Shown: piece after piece, positions 7,345-16,614 of the stretch
Layout: each line of letters starts with the position of its first letter
Numbering within the stretch: the first letter of the stretch is position 1
NCBI GenBank assembly: GCA_024689085.1
Contig: JAILDT010000064.1
Coordinates: 1 to 32,965 of the forward strand
Direction of reading: 5' to 3'
Source of the DNA: Clostridia bacterium
GTDB taxonomy: Bacteria > Bacillota > Clostridia > Peptostreptococcales > Anaerovoracaceae
Length of the DNA: 32,965 bases
Notes under the pieces: model-generated
The model's input: only the letters and a program-made list of their open reading frames with translations
Told to the model about the DNA's origin: nothing
Database searches by the model: none
Program-made: the position numbers and the translations under genes

Positions 7345-9198
7345 ATGAGCAAATATCTATCAGAACACAACTTTCCGGAAGATCTGAAGACGATGGACTT
7401 CGATCAGCTTGAGCTGCTGTCCTACGAACTCAGAGACTTCCTCATAGAATCCGTATCGAAGACGGGAGGCCATCTGGCCTCGAATCTGGGCATCGTGGAG
7501 CTCACCATCGCGCTGCATCGTTCTTTTGATACACCGAAGGACAAGATCATCTGGGACGTGGGGCACCAGTCCTACGTACACAAGATTCTGACGGGCAGAA
7601 TGGACAGCTTCGATTCCCTCCGCAAGTTCGGAGGCATCAGCGGTTTTCCGAAATCCTGCGAGAGCGAGTATGATGTTTTTGATACGGGCCACAGCAGTAC
7701 GTCCATATCCCTCGGTCTCGGTCTGGCGGCGGCAAGAGATCTCAGCGGCGATGAATACAGTGTTGTTTCTGTAATCGGTGATGGTGCCATGACAGGAGGT
7801 CTGGCTTACGAAGCTCTGAACAATGCGGGAAGCATGAACACGAATCTCATTGTCGTACTGAACGACAACGGTATGTCCATCTCCCAGAACACAGGCGGAC
7901 TGTCCCGCTCCCTTGGACGCATCACCAGTACGGAAAACTACGTGCACATGAAGACCAAGGTTAAGAAAGGGCTGAAGAAAGTGCCTGTTGTCGGTGAAAG
8001 CGTGATTTCAGGGATTCACAACGCCATGGAGGACATCAAGTACGCAGTCATCGACGGTATCCTCTTCGAGGAACTCGGTTTCAAGTATATCGGTCCTGTA
8101 GATGGTCACAATATCCGGGAACTGTGCGAGACATTGAACCGCGCCAAGAAACTGAGCGGTCCTGTGCTCGTCCATGCGGTCACACAGAAGGGAAAAGGCT
8201 ACTCAAAAGCTGAGAAGCGTCCAAACATATTCCACGGTATCGGCGCGTTCGATATCGAAACCGGCAAACCTATCGGCAAATCATCCGGCCGGTCCTATTC
8301 CGCTGTTTTCGGCGATAAACTGATTGATATGGCGGAGAAGGATGAGCGGGTCATCGGTCTCAGCGCCGCTATGACTGACGGCGTCGGACTGGAATGCTTT
8401 TGCAAGAAGTACCCGAAGCGGTTTTTCGATGTCGGTATCGCCGAAGGCCATTGTGTCACGTTTTCTGCAGGACTTGCAAAAGCAGGACAGCGACCGTACG
8501 TGGCGGTTTACTCATCGTTCCTGCAGCGGGCCTACGACCAGATTCTCGAAGACGTATGTCTGCAGAACCTGCCTGTTACGTTCTGTATCGACAGGGCCGG
8601 TGTGGTCGGCGCTGACGGGGAGACACATCATGGACTCTTTGACATGGTGTATCTGCGGTCGATGCCGGGTATGACAGTGCTGGCACCGAAGGATGGACCG
8701 GAACTGGAAGCCATGATGGAACTGTCACTGCACATCGACGGACCATGCGCCATCCGCTATCCGAGAGGAACTGCTGCGGATCTTCAGCTTTCTCCAGTCA
8801 ATCAGGTCGGAAAGGCACAGAGATTGAAGGAAGGGATCAACGCCGACATCTGGGCGGCTGGGAACATGGTTAAACCTGCTTTGGAGGCGGCTGCTCTTCT
8901 TGAGGAAGAAGGCATCTACGCGGGCGTCGTCAATATCGCCAGCATTTCGCCGTTTGATACAGAAGCTCTCAGAGAATCCTCGGAAATTGTTCCTCTGATT
9001 GTGACGACTGAAGACGGCATCGTCACCGGCGGCGTAGGCGAGTCGATCAGGGCGCTTACCGCTGACAGTGTGACAAAAGTGATCAATCTGGGATGGCCTG
9101 ACCGCTTCATCGAACACGGCAGTCAGGAGCAGCTCTATCAAAAGTACGGCTTGGACAAAGATGCGATCGCCGACGTGATCCGGCAGAATACCAGATGA
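7345..9198 (+). CDS. dxs: 1-deoxy-D-xylulose-5-phosphate synthase
   Basis: A 617-residue thiamine diphosphate enzyme that condenses pyruvate with glyceraldehyde 3-phosphate in the first step of the MEP isoprenoid pathway. Family features are the N-terminal SKTGGHLASNLGIVELTIALH, WDVGHQSYVHK (H74), the ThDP motif beginning GDGAMTGG at about 145, and the transketolase pyrimidine-binding part with GVVGADGETHHGLFDM. The start at 7345 gives the usual MSKYL...PEDLK opening; an upstream in-frame start would add 24 residues from within ispA. The ribosome binding site is poor, but the gene starts one base after the ispA stop, so coupling is likely. The tlyA ATG overlaps the stop (ATGA). Confidence 0.95.
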   Translation: MSKYLSEHNFPEDLKTMDFDQLELLSYELRDFLIESVSKTGGHLASNLGIVELTIALHRSFDTPKDKIIWDVGHQSYVHKILTGRMDSFDSLRKFGGISGFPKSCESEYDVFDTGHSSTSISLGLGLAAARDLSGDEYSVVSVIGDGAMTGGLAYEALNNAGSMNTNLIVVLNDNGMSISQNTGGLSRSLGRITSTENYVHMKTKVKKGLKKVPVVGESVISGIHNAMEDIKYAVIDGILFEELGFKYIGPVDGHNIRELCETLNRAKKLSGPVLVHAVTQKGKGYSKAEKRPNIFHGIGAFDIETGKPIGKSSGRSYSAVFGDKLIDMAEKDERVIGLSAAMTDGVGLECFCKKYPKRFFDVGIAEGHCVTFSAGLAKAGQRPYVAVYSSFLQRAYDQILEDVCLQNLPVTFCIDRAGVVGADGETHHGLFDMVYLRSMPGMTVLAPKDGPELEAMMELSLHIDGPCAIRYPRGTAADLQLSPVNQVGKAQRLKEGINADIWAAGNMVKPALEAAALLEEEGIYAGVVNIASISPFDTEALRESSEIVPLIVTTEDGIVTGGVGESIRALTADSVTKVINLGWPDRFIEHGSQEQLYQKYGLDKDAIADVIRQNTR

Positions 9199-9986
9199 AA
9201 AAGCGACTCGACGTAATGACAACAGAACGTGGACTCTTCCCATCCAGAGAGAAGGCAAGAGCATCCATCATGGCCGGATTGGTCTATGTGGACGACATGT
9301 TGTGCGATAAACCGGGCACACAGGTCGATGAGAGCGCCAGAATCGCCGTCAAAGAGGATTTATGCCCTTATGTGAGCCGTGGAGGGCTGAAACTGGAAAA
9401 AGCCCTGAAAACGTGGAATTTCGCCCTTGACGGCGCAAAAGCTGTGGACATAGGAGCCTCCACTGGCGGTTTCACCGACTGTATGCTGATGAACGGCGCC
9501 AGCAAGGTCTACTGCATTGATGTAGGCTACGGTCAGCTGGACTGGAAACTGCGAAACGATCCGCGCGTCGTGAATATGGAGAAATGCAACGTGCGGTACC
9601 TTGACGTTGATGAAATCGGCCGCGACGTTGACTTTATCAGCATCGACGTATCTTTTATTTCACTCAAACTGGTATTTCCGGTAGTTGCACAGTTGCTGCA
9701 GGAGGAAGGATGCCTTGTTTGTCTGGTCAAACCACAGTTCGAGGCAGGACGCGAGCAGGTCGGCAAGAAGGGAATCGTCCGGGATCCGGAAGTCCACAAA
9801 GAGGTCATCCGCAATGTCATGGATTACGGCGAAGAGAATGGCCTGTATGCCTGGGGACTGACGTATTCGCCAGTGACAGGAACCAAGGGAAATATCGAAT
9901 ATCTGCTTTTCATGAAGAGGCAAAAATGCGATAATGATATAGATGTGGAGTGCGTCGTTGCAGACTCCCACAGAGAATTGAGATAA
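9195..9986 (+). CDS. tlyA: TlyA-family rRNA 2'-O-methyltransferase
   Basis: A 263-residue protein with an N-terminal S4 RNA-binding domain (about 3-62: RLDVMTTERGLFPSREKAR) and a C-terminal FtsJ-like SAM methyltransferase with VDIGASTGGFTD at 84-95 and IDVSF at the catalytic region. TlyA proteins methylate ribose of cytidines in 23S rRNA, and in some species also 16S rRNA, affecting capreomycin sensitivity; some are mis-annotated as hemolysins. In many Firmicutes the next genes are nadK, argR and recN; here the operon appears to end with a hairpin and an aminotransferase follows. Confidence 0.93.
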   Translation: MKKRLDVMTTERGLFPSREKARASIMAGLVYVDDMLCDKPGTQVDESARIAVKEDLCPYVSRGGLKLEKALKTWNFALDGAKAVDIGASTGGFTDCMLMNGASKVYCIDVGYGQLDWKLRNDPRVVNMEKCNVRYLDVDEIGRDVDFISIDVSFISLKLVFPVVAQLLQEEGCLVCLVKPQFEAGREQVGKKGIVRDPEVHKEVIRNVMDYGEENGLYAWGLTYSPVTGTKGNIEYLLFMKRQKCDNDIDVECVVADSHRELR

Positions 9987-10002
9987 AGGCGCATGCCTTT
10001 AT
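9983..10002 (+). terminator. Hairpin at the tlyA end, possible weak terminator
   Basis: A perfect inverted repeat, ATAAAGGC / GCCTTTAT with a GCAT loop, starts at the tlyA stop codon. It is followed by an AT-rich tract but no clean T-run, so it may slow rather than stop transcription. Confidence 0.4.
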
Positions 10003-10050
10003 ATATAAAAACAATTATTTTCAATATGATAAACAAAGGAGACAGATGAT

Positions 10051-11250
10051 ATGGAAATTTCCAACAGAGTAGGAGTAATGCAGTTCTCACCGATCAGAAG
10101 ATTCAACAAGTACGGTTTTGAGGCTGAAGCAAACGGCAAGACGGTTTACCGTCTTAACATCGGACAGCCTGACGTTGAGACGCCGCCTTGTTTCAAAGAA
10201 GCGATCAACAACTTCGACAAGAAGGTTATCGCATATGCGGAATCTGGCGGAGTTACCGAACTTCTCGATGCTATGATCGACTACATGAGCATGTATGACA
10301 TGCACTACACCAGAGATAACATCCTCATCACCAACGGCGGATCGGAAGCACTGACACTCATCTTCACTGCTCTGCTGAACCCTGGCGAAGAAGCGATCAT
10401 CGCTGAACCGTTCTACACCAACTACAACACGTTCTGCAATCAGGTCAACGGCGTTCTCGTTCCGCTGACCACATCCGCAGACGATGGATATGCATGGGCC
10501 AAGAAGGACCTCATCGAAGCAGCAATCACGCCGAAGACGAGGGCAATCTGCTGCATCAGCCCAGGCAACCCGACAGGAAGAGTCCTGACTCTTGATGAGA
10601 TGAAGCTGATCGGCGAAATCGCCAAGGAACACGATTTGTGGATCATCTCCGATGAGGTTTACAGAGAATTTGCCTATGACGGCAGAGAGGTTACCTCCTT
10701 CGGCATGCTCGAAGATCTTGCTGACAGAGTCATTCTCGTCGACTCCGTATCCAAGAGATACTCCGCCTGCGGCGCAAGAGTCGGCGCGGTCATCTCCAAG
10801 AACGAAGATCTCATGAGTGGCATTCTGAAACTGGCGCAGGGCAGACTGTGCTGTCCGACGCTGGAGCAGGTCGGCGCAGCAGCGCTCTACAGACTGGACA
10901 AGTCCTACTATGATCAGGCCAGAGACGAGTACTGCGCAAGAAGAGACGCAGCTTACGAAGAGATCTCCAAGATTCCTGGCGTTGTCTGCCAGAAGCCTGG
11001 CGGCGCATTCTACATGACAGCGAGACTTCCGGTCGAAGACGTGGAAGACTTCCTCATGTTCATGCTGACGGAATTCGATGACAATGGTGAAACAGTGATG
11101 TTCACACCGGCAGGCGGATTCTATGCAACACCGGGACTTGGCAAAGACGAGATGCGTATCGCATACGTTCTCGCACCGGAGAAGATGAGAAGGGGAGCGG
11201 AGCTGATCAAGCTCGGCATCGAAGCTTACAATAAGAAGCTCGGCAAGTAA
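10051..11250 (+). CDS. Class I/II aminotransferase (aspartate aminotransferase-like)
   Basis: A 399-residue fold-type I PLP aminotransferase. Visible active-site residues are N173 (SPGNPTGR), D201 and Y204 (SDEVYREF), the Schiff-base lysine K235 (SVSKRYSACGARVG) and a C-terminal Arg-containing MRIAYVLAPEKMRRG. The group-I-beta-like layout suggests an aspartate or broad amino acid aminotransferase; the amino donor is not readable. A good AAAGGAG site (10035-10041) precedes the ATG. Codon choice is notably uniform (AGA, CTC, GGC favoured), unlike the neighbours, which suggests strong expression. It follows a 64-base AT-rich gap and precedes mutS by 10 bases. Confidence 0.88.
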   Translation: MEISNRVGVMQFSPIRRFNKYGFEAEANGKTVYRLNIGQPDVETPPCFKEAINNFDKKVIAYAESGGVTELLDAMIDYMSMYDMHYTRDNILITNGGSEALTLIFTALLNPGEEAIIAEPFYTNYNTFCNQVNGVLVPLTTSADDGYAWAKKDLIEAAITPKTRAICCISPGNPTGRVLTLDEMKLIGEIAKEHDLWIISDEVYREFAYDGREVTSFGMLEDLADRVILVDSVSKRYSACGARVGAVISKNEDLMSGILKLAQGRLCCPTLEQVGAAALYRLDKSYYDQARDEYCARRDAAYEEISKIPGVVCQKPGGAFYMTARLPVEDVEDFLMFMLTEFDDNGETVMFTPAGGFYATPGLGKDEMRIAYVLAPEKMRRGAELIKLGIEAYNKKLGK

Positions 11251-11260
11251 GGAGAGGAAA

Positions 11261-13852
11261 TTGGCAAAATCAAAGCTATCGCCCATGATGCAGCAATATC
11301 TTGATATCAAGGAAGAACACAAGGATGAGATCCTGTTCTTTAGGCTGGGCGATTTCTACGAAATGTTCTTTGATGACGCCATCACCGCTTCAAGAGAACT
11401 TGAGCTTACACTGACAGGTAAACAATGCGGTTTGGATGAAAGGGCTCCCATGTGCGGAGTCCCTTTCCATGCCGCGGATACCTACATCGCCCGCCTGATC
11501 GGCAAAGGCTACAAAGTCGCTATCTGCGAGCAGGTGGAGGATCCCGCCGCTGCGAAAGGCATCGTGAAGCGTGAAGTCATACAGATCGTCACGCCGGGCA
11601 CAGCCATGAACAGCACGATCCTTAACGATAAAGAAAACAACTACATCGCGTCGGTGTTCTCCGGAGGGGAGAGCATCGGGCTGTCATACTGCGATGTTTC
11701 AACAGGCGAGCTCTGTCTGACGTCTTTCTCCGGTTCCGGAGCCCGGCAGACGCTCATCAACGAACTGGTCAAAATCGGCGCCAGCGAGCTGATTCTGGAC
11801 GAGGGAACAGCCCTCGTGCTCGACGCGGAAGACCTAAAGACCGTAACGGATTCCTATATCAATGTCATTGGCGACAAATTCTACCGCACAGACGCCCTTC
11901 GTGATACGATCAAGCGTCACTTCAGTGTGTCCGCATCCAGAGGAATCGGCGTCGAAGAGGGGACCGATTCGGAAACGGCGCTCGGCGCGCTGCTTCTCTA
12001 TCTCTACGATACGCAGAAGAGCGATTTGTCCCACATCCGTACGCTGTCTGTCTACACAGTAGGACAGCACATGTCCCTCGACAAGGCCACCATCAAGAAC
12101 CTGGAACTGACCGAGACGCTCTTTGAGAAAAAGCTCCAGGGCTCACTTCTCGGTGTGCTCGATAAAACGCATACGGCCATGGGCTCCAGAACCATGAAGC
12201 ACTGGCTCAGACAACCTCTGAACAACGCGGACATGATCAACGCCAGGCTGGACGCGGTTGAGGTCCTCCTGGACGATGTGCTGACCAGAAACAACCTCAA
12301 GGAAAACCTGAAGAGGATTTACGATTTTGAGCGGCTGGCAGGAAGAATCGCCACCGGCAGGGCCAACGGTCTGGATCTGGTCGCGCTGGCCAACTCCTGC
12401 AGGGTGCTGCCGGAAATACGAATGGATCTGTCTTCTCTCGATTCCGCCCTGATTGCTGAGCTCAGAGAGGACATTTATCCCCTCGAAGACATCTGCGCCA
12501 TGATCGACGCAGGCATTGTCGACGAGCCTCCGTTCACCATCAAAGAGGGAGGACTCATCAAAGCAGGTTACTCCGAAGAACTGGACAATCTGAAATCTTC
12601 CATCGCAGACGCCCAGCATTGGATCGCGTCCCTGGAAACCACAGAAAAGGAGAGGACCGGCATCAAAAACCTCCGCGTGGGGTTCAACAAAGTCTTCGGA
12701 TACTACATCGAGGTCACCAAGTCCAACTACGATCTGGTACCTGATGATTACATAAGAAAACAGACCCTCGTCAACTGCGAGCGGTTCATCACGCCACAGC
12801 TGAAGGAGACAGAACGGCTTGTTCTCAATGCTGAGGCAGAAATCAACAAACTGGAATACGAGCTGTTCTGCAGCATGCGTGACAAGCTCAAGGACTACAT
12901 CGGAGAGATTCAGAGTACCTCACGCGCGGTCGCTGTACTGGACGTGCTTGCAGCTTTTGCGCAGACTGCGGAGAAGAACGATTACGTGAAGCCTCTCATC
13001 GACGATGGGGATGTCATCTCCATCGAACAGGGGCGCCATCCGGTCATCGAACAGACGGTGCGCGACAGTGTCTTCGTTTCCAACGACACTTATCTGGACA
13101 GGAAGAAGGCGAATCTGCTGATCATCACCGGTCCGAACATGTCCGGCAAGTCCACCTACATGCGTCAGACGGCGCTGATCGTACTGATGGCGCAGGCTGG
13201 ATGCTTCGTTCCGGCCGCGCGGGCACACATCGGTCTGTGCGACAGGATCTTCACGAGAATCGGCGCCTCAGACAATCTGGCGCAGGGCCAGAGCACCTTT
13301 TTCGTCGAGATGAGCGAACTGGCGTACATACTCAACTCAGCGACATCGAAGAGTCTGATCATCCTCGATGAGATCGGTCGCGGTACGAGCACCTATGACG
13401 GCCTTTCCATCGCATGGGCTACGGCGGAATTCGTCTGCAAACGGCACATCCGCACGCTCTTTGCCACCCATTACCATGAGATGACCGTTCTGGAGAACAC
13501 GCTGGAGGGCATCCGCAATCTGAACGTCGACGTCATCGAGGACAACGGGAACATCGTATTTCTCCACAAGATCGTAGAGGGATCCGCTTCACGGAGCTAC
13601 GGAATCCATGTAGCCCAGCTCGCCGGCGTGCCTGACGAACTGCTCACCAGCGCACGCAGCCATCTTGACAGCCTGGGCAGCGACATGGCGGACAATGTGG
13701 AGGTCGTCAGGGAAAACACCGGTGAGACCCAGCTCACATTCTTTGAAACGGTGCCTGACCCAATCAAAGAACGGCTGAAATCACTTGATTTAATGAATAC
13801 GACGCCTTCAGAGGCGCTGAAGATACTGGAAGATCTGAAGAAGAACCTTTAG
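11261..13852 (+). CDS. mutS: DNA mismatch repair ATPase MutS
   Basis: An 863-residue MutS of full length. The mismatch-reading Phe-x-Glu motif is at F32-Y33-E34 (GDFYEMFF). The Walker A motif GPNMSGKS is at 624-631, and Walker B (ILDEIGRGTSTYDG) has D703 and E704. MutS recognises mispairs and small loops and recruits MutL. The start codon is TTG at 11261, preceded by GGAGAGG; it gives the standard MAK...PMMQQYL opening, whereas the first ATG at 11285 would cut eight residues. MutL begins 17 bases after the stop. The aminotransferase ends only 10 bases upstream, so read-through is likely. Confidence 0.97.
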   Translation: MAKSKLSPMMQQYLDIKEEHKDEILFFRLGDFYEMFFDDAITASRELELTLTGKQCGLDERAPMCGVPFHAADTYIARLIGKGYKVAICEQVEDPAAAKGIVKREVIQIVTPGTAMNSTILNDKENNYIASVFSGGESIGLSYCDVSTGELCLTSFSGSGARQTLINELVKIGASELILDEGTALVLDAEDLKTVTDSYINVIGDKFYRTDALRDTIKRHFSVSASRGIGVEEGTDSETALGALLLYLYDTQKSDLSHIRTLSVYTVGQHMSLDKATIKNLELTETLFEKKLQGSLLGVLDKTHTAMGSRTMKHWLRQPLNNADMINARLDAVEVLLDDVLTRNNLKENLKRIYDFERLAGRIATGRANGLDLVALANSCRVLPEIRMDLSSLDSALIAELREDIYPLEDICAMIDAGIVDEPPFTIKEGGLIKAGYSEELDNLKSSIADAQHWIASLETTEKERTGIKNLRVGFNKVFGYYIEVTKSNYDLVPDDYIRKQTLVNCERFITPQLKETERLVLNAEAEINKLEYELFCSMRDKLKDYIGEIQSTSRAVAVLDVLAAFAQTAEKNDYVKPLIDDGDVISIEQGRHPVIEQTVRDSVFVSNDTYLDRKKANLLIITGPNMSGKSTYMRQTALIVLMAQAGCFVPAARAHIGLCDRIFTRIGASDNLAQGQSTFFVEMSELAYILNSATSKSLIILDEIGRGTSTYDGLSIAWATAEFVCKRHIRTLFATHYHEMTVLENTLEGIRNLNVDVIEDNGNIVFLHKIVEGSASRSYGIHVAQLAGVPDELLTSARSHLDSLGSDMADNVEVVRENTGETQLTFFETVPDPIKERLKSLDLMNTTPSEALKILEDLKKNL

Positions 13853-13869
13853 GAATGGGGGACCATCTG

Positions 13870-15666
13870 ATGATCAGGTTATTAGACAAAAGCATTGCTG
13901 ATAAAATCGCAGCCGGCGAGGTCATCGATCGGCCTGTTTCTATTGTCAAGGAACTGGTCGAAAACGCGGTTGACGCCGGCGCCACATCCATCACCGTCCA
14001 GATCAGAGACGGCGGAAGAACATATATTCGCGTAACCGACAACGGATGCGGTATCCCGGCCGAGGAGGCTGAAACCGCGTTCAGGCGCCACGCGACGAGC
14101 AAAATCACCGATGAGAAGGATCTGGACTGCATCGAGACCCTCGGCTTCCGCGGAGAGGCTTTGGCGAGTATATGCGCCGTTTCCAGAGTCGAGCTCATCA
14201 CCAAAACCGCCGATTCCAAATCCGGAAGAAAGGTGGTCGTCGAAAGTTCCCAGGTGCTGGAGAACACCGCCACCGGCTGTCCTGACGGAACGACGGTAAC
14301 CGTGCGCGATCTGTTCTTCAACGTTCCGGCCCGTTACAAATTCCTGGCCTCCGACGCTTCTGAGGCACGGAAGGTCATCGATTTCGTCTCCAGAATCGCG
14401 CTTTCCTACCCGGATATCCGCTTCAGCATGATCAATGGCAGCAGCACGGTGTTCACAACAGCGGGCAAAGGCAACATCCTCGCCGGAATCATCAATATTT
14501 ACGGCAAAGACATCGGAGAGGGGCTGATCCCGGTGGAACAGTCCGCCGGCGGTTTTACCTTAAAGGCCCACGTTTCCCCGCCGGACAAGACGCTGCCGTC
14601 CAGAAGCAGGCAGATTTTCTGCGTCAACGGCCGCATCATCGCCAGCTCGGTGCTCGAGAGGGCGCTGGACAGGGCGTATGCGGAGCGGATGTTCAAGGGA
14701 CGGTTTCCGATTGCGTTCCTGTTCCTGGCCATGCCTGCCGAAAAGCTGGACGTCAACATTCATCCCGCGAAACGGCAGATCCGGTTCGACGATAACAGCG
14801 AGGTGGAGGACTTTGTCACAGAAGCCATCCGCAGCGCGCTCATGGGGCAGCAGGCTGTCCCGGATGTGTCGAAAGACGTCTCAAAAGCGGAGATTCCGCC
14901 TGCACAGCCGCAAATACAGGAATTAAATGTGCGGGATGACGGGTTCAAATACGAATCCATAGCAACAGAGACCCCTCAGCAGCAAGTAGACATAAAATCC
15001 TTCCTGACAACTTTGCGTCAGGAGAAAAACGAGACTGCCGCAGAGCAGGAAAAACCTGATCCTGTCCCTGCAGCCGTCAACCAACCGTTTGATTTTGATG
15101 AATTAACAGTCATCGGCGCTGTTTTCAACACATATATTCTGGCTCAGGATGACAGCTGCTTCTACATGATCGACCAGCACGCCGCTCACGAAAGGGTATT
15201 CTACGAAAAGCTCATGAAGCAGTATCACGCTTCGGAGAAATACTCCCAGCAGATGCTCATGCCGCTTTCCTTCAGCGTATCCTCTGATGTTTCCACGACC
15301 GAGGATATGTGGATCAGCCAGGTGCGCGCCATGGGCTACGATATCGAATTCTTCGGCAATCAGACCTATCTGGTCCGCGAAATCCCTGCGTTCATGCAGA
15401 TCAATGAGGCGGAGGACTTTCTGAACGACCTGTTCAGCGCCTTCTCAGACAGACCGGATCTTTCCGATCAGCGGGTTTTGGACAAAATCATCACCAGATC
15501 CTGCAAGTCAGCCGTCAAAGGCGGCGACGTACTGGACAGCAGGGAGATTACCGCTCTGATCGACCAGCTCAAGGCGTGCGACAATCCGTTCTCCTGTCCG
15601 CACGGGAGACCGACCTTCGTCAAAATGACCCGCTATGAGCTGGAACGCATGTTCAAGCGCGCGTAG
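13870..15666 (+). CDS. mutL: DNA mismatch repair endonuclease MutL
   Basis: A 598-residue MutL. The GHKL ATPase motifs are all present: KELVENAVDAGA (E28, N32), DNGCGI (57-62), RHATSKI (73-79) and GFRGEAL (92-98). The C-terminal domain carries the endonuclease metal motif DQHA-x2-E-x4-E starting at D435, and CPHGRPTF with C576, so this is a nicking MutL as in species without MutH. The linker between about 340 and 415 is variable and Gln/Glu/Pro-rich. I chose the ATG at 13870, which follows a GGGGGA site by seven bases and gives the conserved MIRLLDK opening; an ATG at 13855 would add five residues. Confidence 0.96.
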   Translation: MIRLLDKSIADKIAAGEVIDRPVSIVKELVENAVDAGATSITVQIRDGGRTYIRVTDNGCGIPAEEAETAFRRHATSKITDEKDLDCIETLGFRGEALASICAVSRVELITKTADSKSGRKVVVESSQVLENTATGCPDGTTVTVRDLFFNVPARYKFLASDASEARKVIDFVSRIALSYPDIRFSMINGSSTVFTTAGKGNILAGIINIYGKDIGEGLIPVEQSAGGFTLKAHVSPPDKTLPSRSRQIFCVNGRIIASSVLERALDRAYAERMFKGRFPIAFLFLAMPAEKLDVNIHPAKRQIRFDDNSEVEDFVTEAIRSALMGQQAVPDVSKDVSKAEIPPAQPQIQELNVRDDGFKYESIATETPQQQVDIKSFLTTLRQEKNETAAEQEKPDPVPAAVNQPFDFDELTVIGAVFNTYILAQDDSCFYMIDQHAAHERVFYEKLMKQYHASEKYSQQMLMPLSFSVSSDVSTTEDMWISQVRAMGYDIEFFGNQTYLVREIPAFMQINEAEDFLNDLFSAFSDRPDLSDQRVLDKIITRSCKSAVKGGDVLDSREITALIDQLKACDNPFSCPHGRPTFVKMTRYELERMFKRA

Positions 15667-15678
15667 ACACCATATATC

Positions 15679-16614
15679 ATGAAAGACAGACGCATCCTAG
15701 TGATCGCCGGCCCAACGGCCGTCGGGAAAACAGAATACGCCATCGCAGCCGCCAAGGCATTCAATGGGGAAATCGTCTCCTGTGATTCCATGCAGCTCTA
15801 TCAGTACATGGACATCGGCAGCGCGAAGCCTACAGAAGCCGAACAGCAAGAAGCCGTGCATCATCTGATCGACTTTCTCGATCCGAGAGAACCGTTTTCG
15901 GTCGCGCGCTATCAGGAGCTGGCACGGTCGGCGATCGATGACATTCTGGCGAGGGGAAGACTTCCTATAATTACTGGAGGTACCGGATTGTACCTCAATT
16001 CTATCCTTTATGATATGGATTTTGCCGGTGCGGGCGAAGACTCCGATCTTCGTGATAAATTGAGGAACACGGCAGATTCAGAGGGACCTGAGGCGCTTCA
16101 CGAACAGCTGCGGAAGCTGGATCCTGAAGCTGCGGAGCGCATCCATCCCAACAACGTGAAAAAAGTGATTCGCGCGATCGAACGTCTGAAGGCAGGAGAG
16201 GGGGAAGTCCGTCCATTCGACGGCGGAATTCGTGTGAACGAAAGCTACAACCCTTTGCTGGTTTGCCTTACAAGGGACCGGGAGGAGCTTTATGAGAGAA
16301 TCAAGAGACGGGTGGATGCCCTGATCGAGGCAGGACTTGTCGACGAAGTACGATCTCTGATGGACATGGGACTGACCGCAGATGACATCTCTATGAAGGG
16401 AATCGGGTATAAGGAAATCATCGACTATCTCAACGGCGAAACGACCCTTGACGACGCTGTTGAAATAATTAAAAAAAATACAAGACATTATGCAAAAAGA
16501 CAGTTAACATGGTTCCGCAGATATGATACTATCTATATGTTGAATTTATCGGAATACTTGTGTGAGGAAGACGCGAAAAGGGGTTTGATCGATTGGCTGG
16601 AGAAAAGACTATAA
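15679..16614 (+). CDS. miaA: tRNA dimethylallyltransferase
   Basis: A 311-residue MiaA. The P-loop GPTAVGKT is at 11-18, followed by VSCDSMQLY with the catalytic D36, and GGTGLY at 100-105. The C-terminal half has MKGIGYKEI and a final NTRHYAKRQLTWFRR block. It transfers dimethylallyl from DMAPP to A37 of tRNAs reading U-initial codons, so it uses the product of the isoprenoid pathway encoded upstream. No clear ribosome binding site is visible in the 12-base gap after mutL. The next gene overlaps its end by 22 bases. The hfq gene, common at this position, is absent. Confidence 0.96.
   Translation: MKDRRILVIAGPTAVGKTEYAIAAAKAFNGEIVSCDSMQLYQYMDIGSAKPTEAEQQEAVHHLIDFLDPREPFSVARYQELARSAIDDILARGRLPIITGGTGLYLNSILYDMDFAGAGEDSDLRDKLRNTADSEGPEALHEQLRKLDPEAAERIHPNNVKKVIRAIERLKAGEGEVRPFDGGIRVNESYNPLLVCLTRDREELYERIKRRVDALIEAGLVDEVRSLMDMGLTADDISMKGIGYKEIIDYLNGETTLDDAVEIIKKNTRHYAKRQLTWFRRYDTIYMLNLSEYLCEEDAKRGLIDWLEKRL

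Noticed and set aside
10087-11322. Long minus-strand open frame opposite the aminotransferase
   Set aside because: It arises from the skewed codon use of the aminotransferase and has no recognisable domain or ribosome binding site context.
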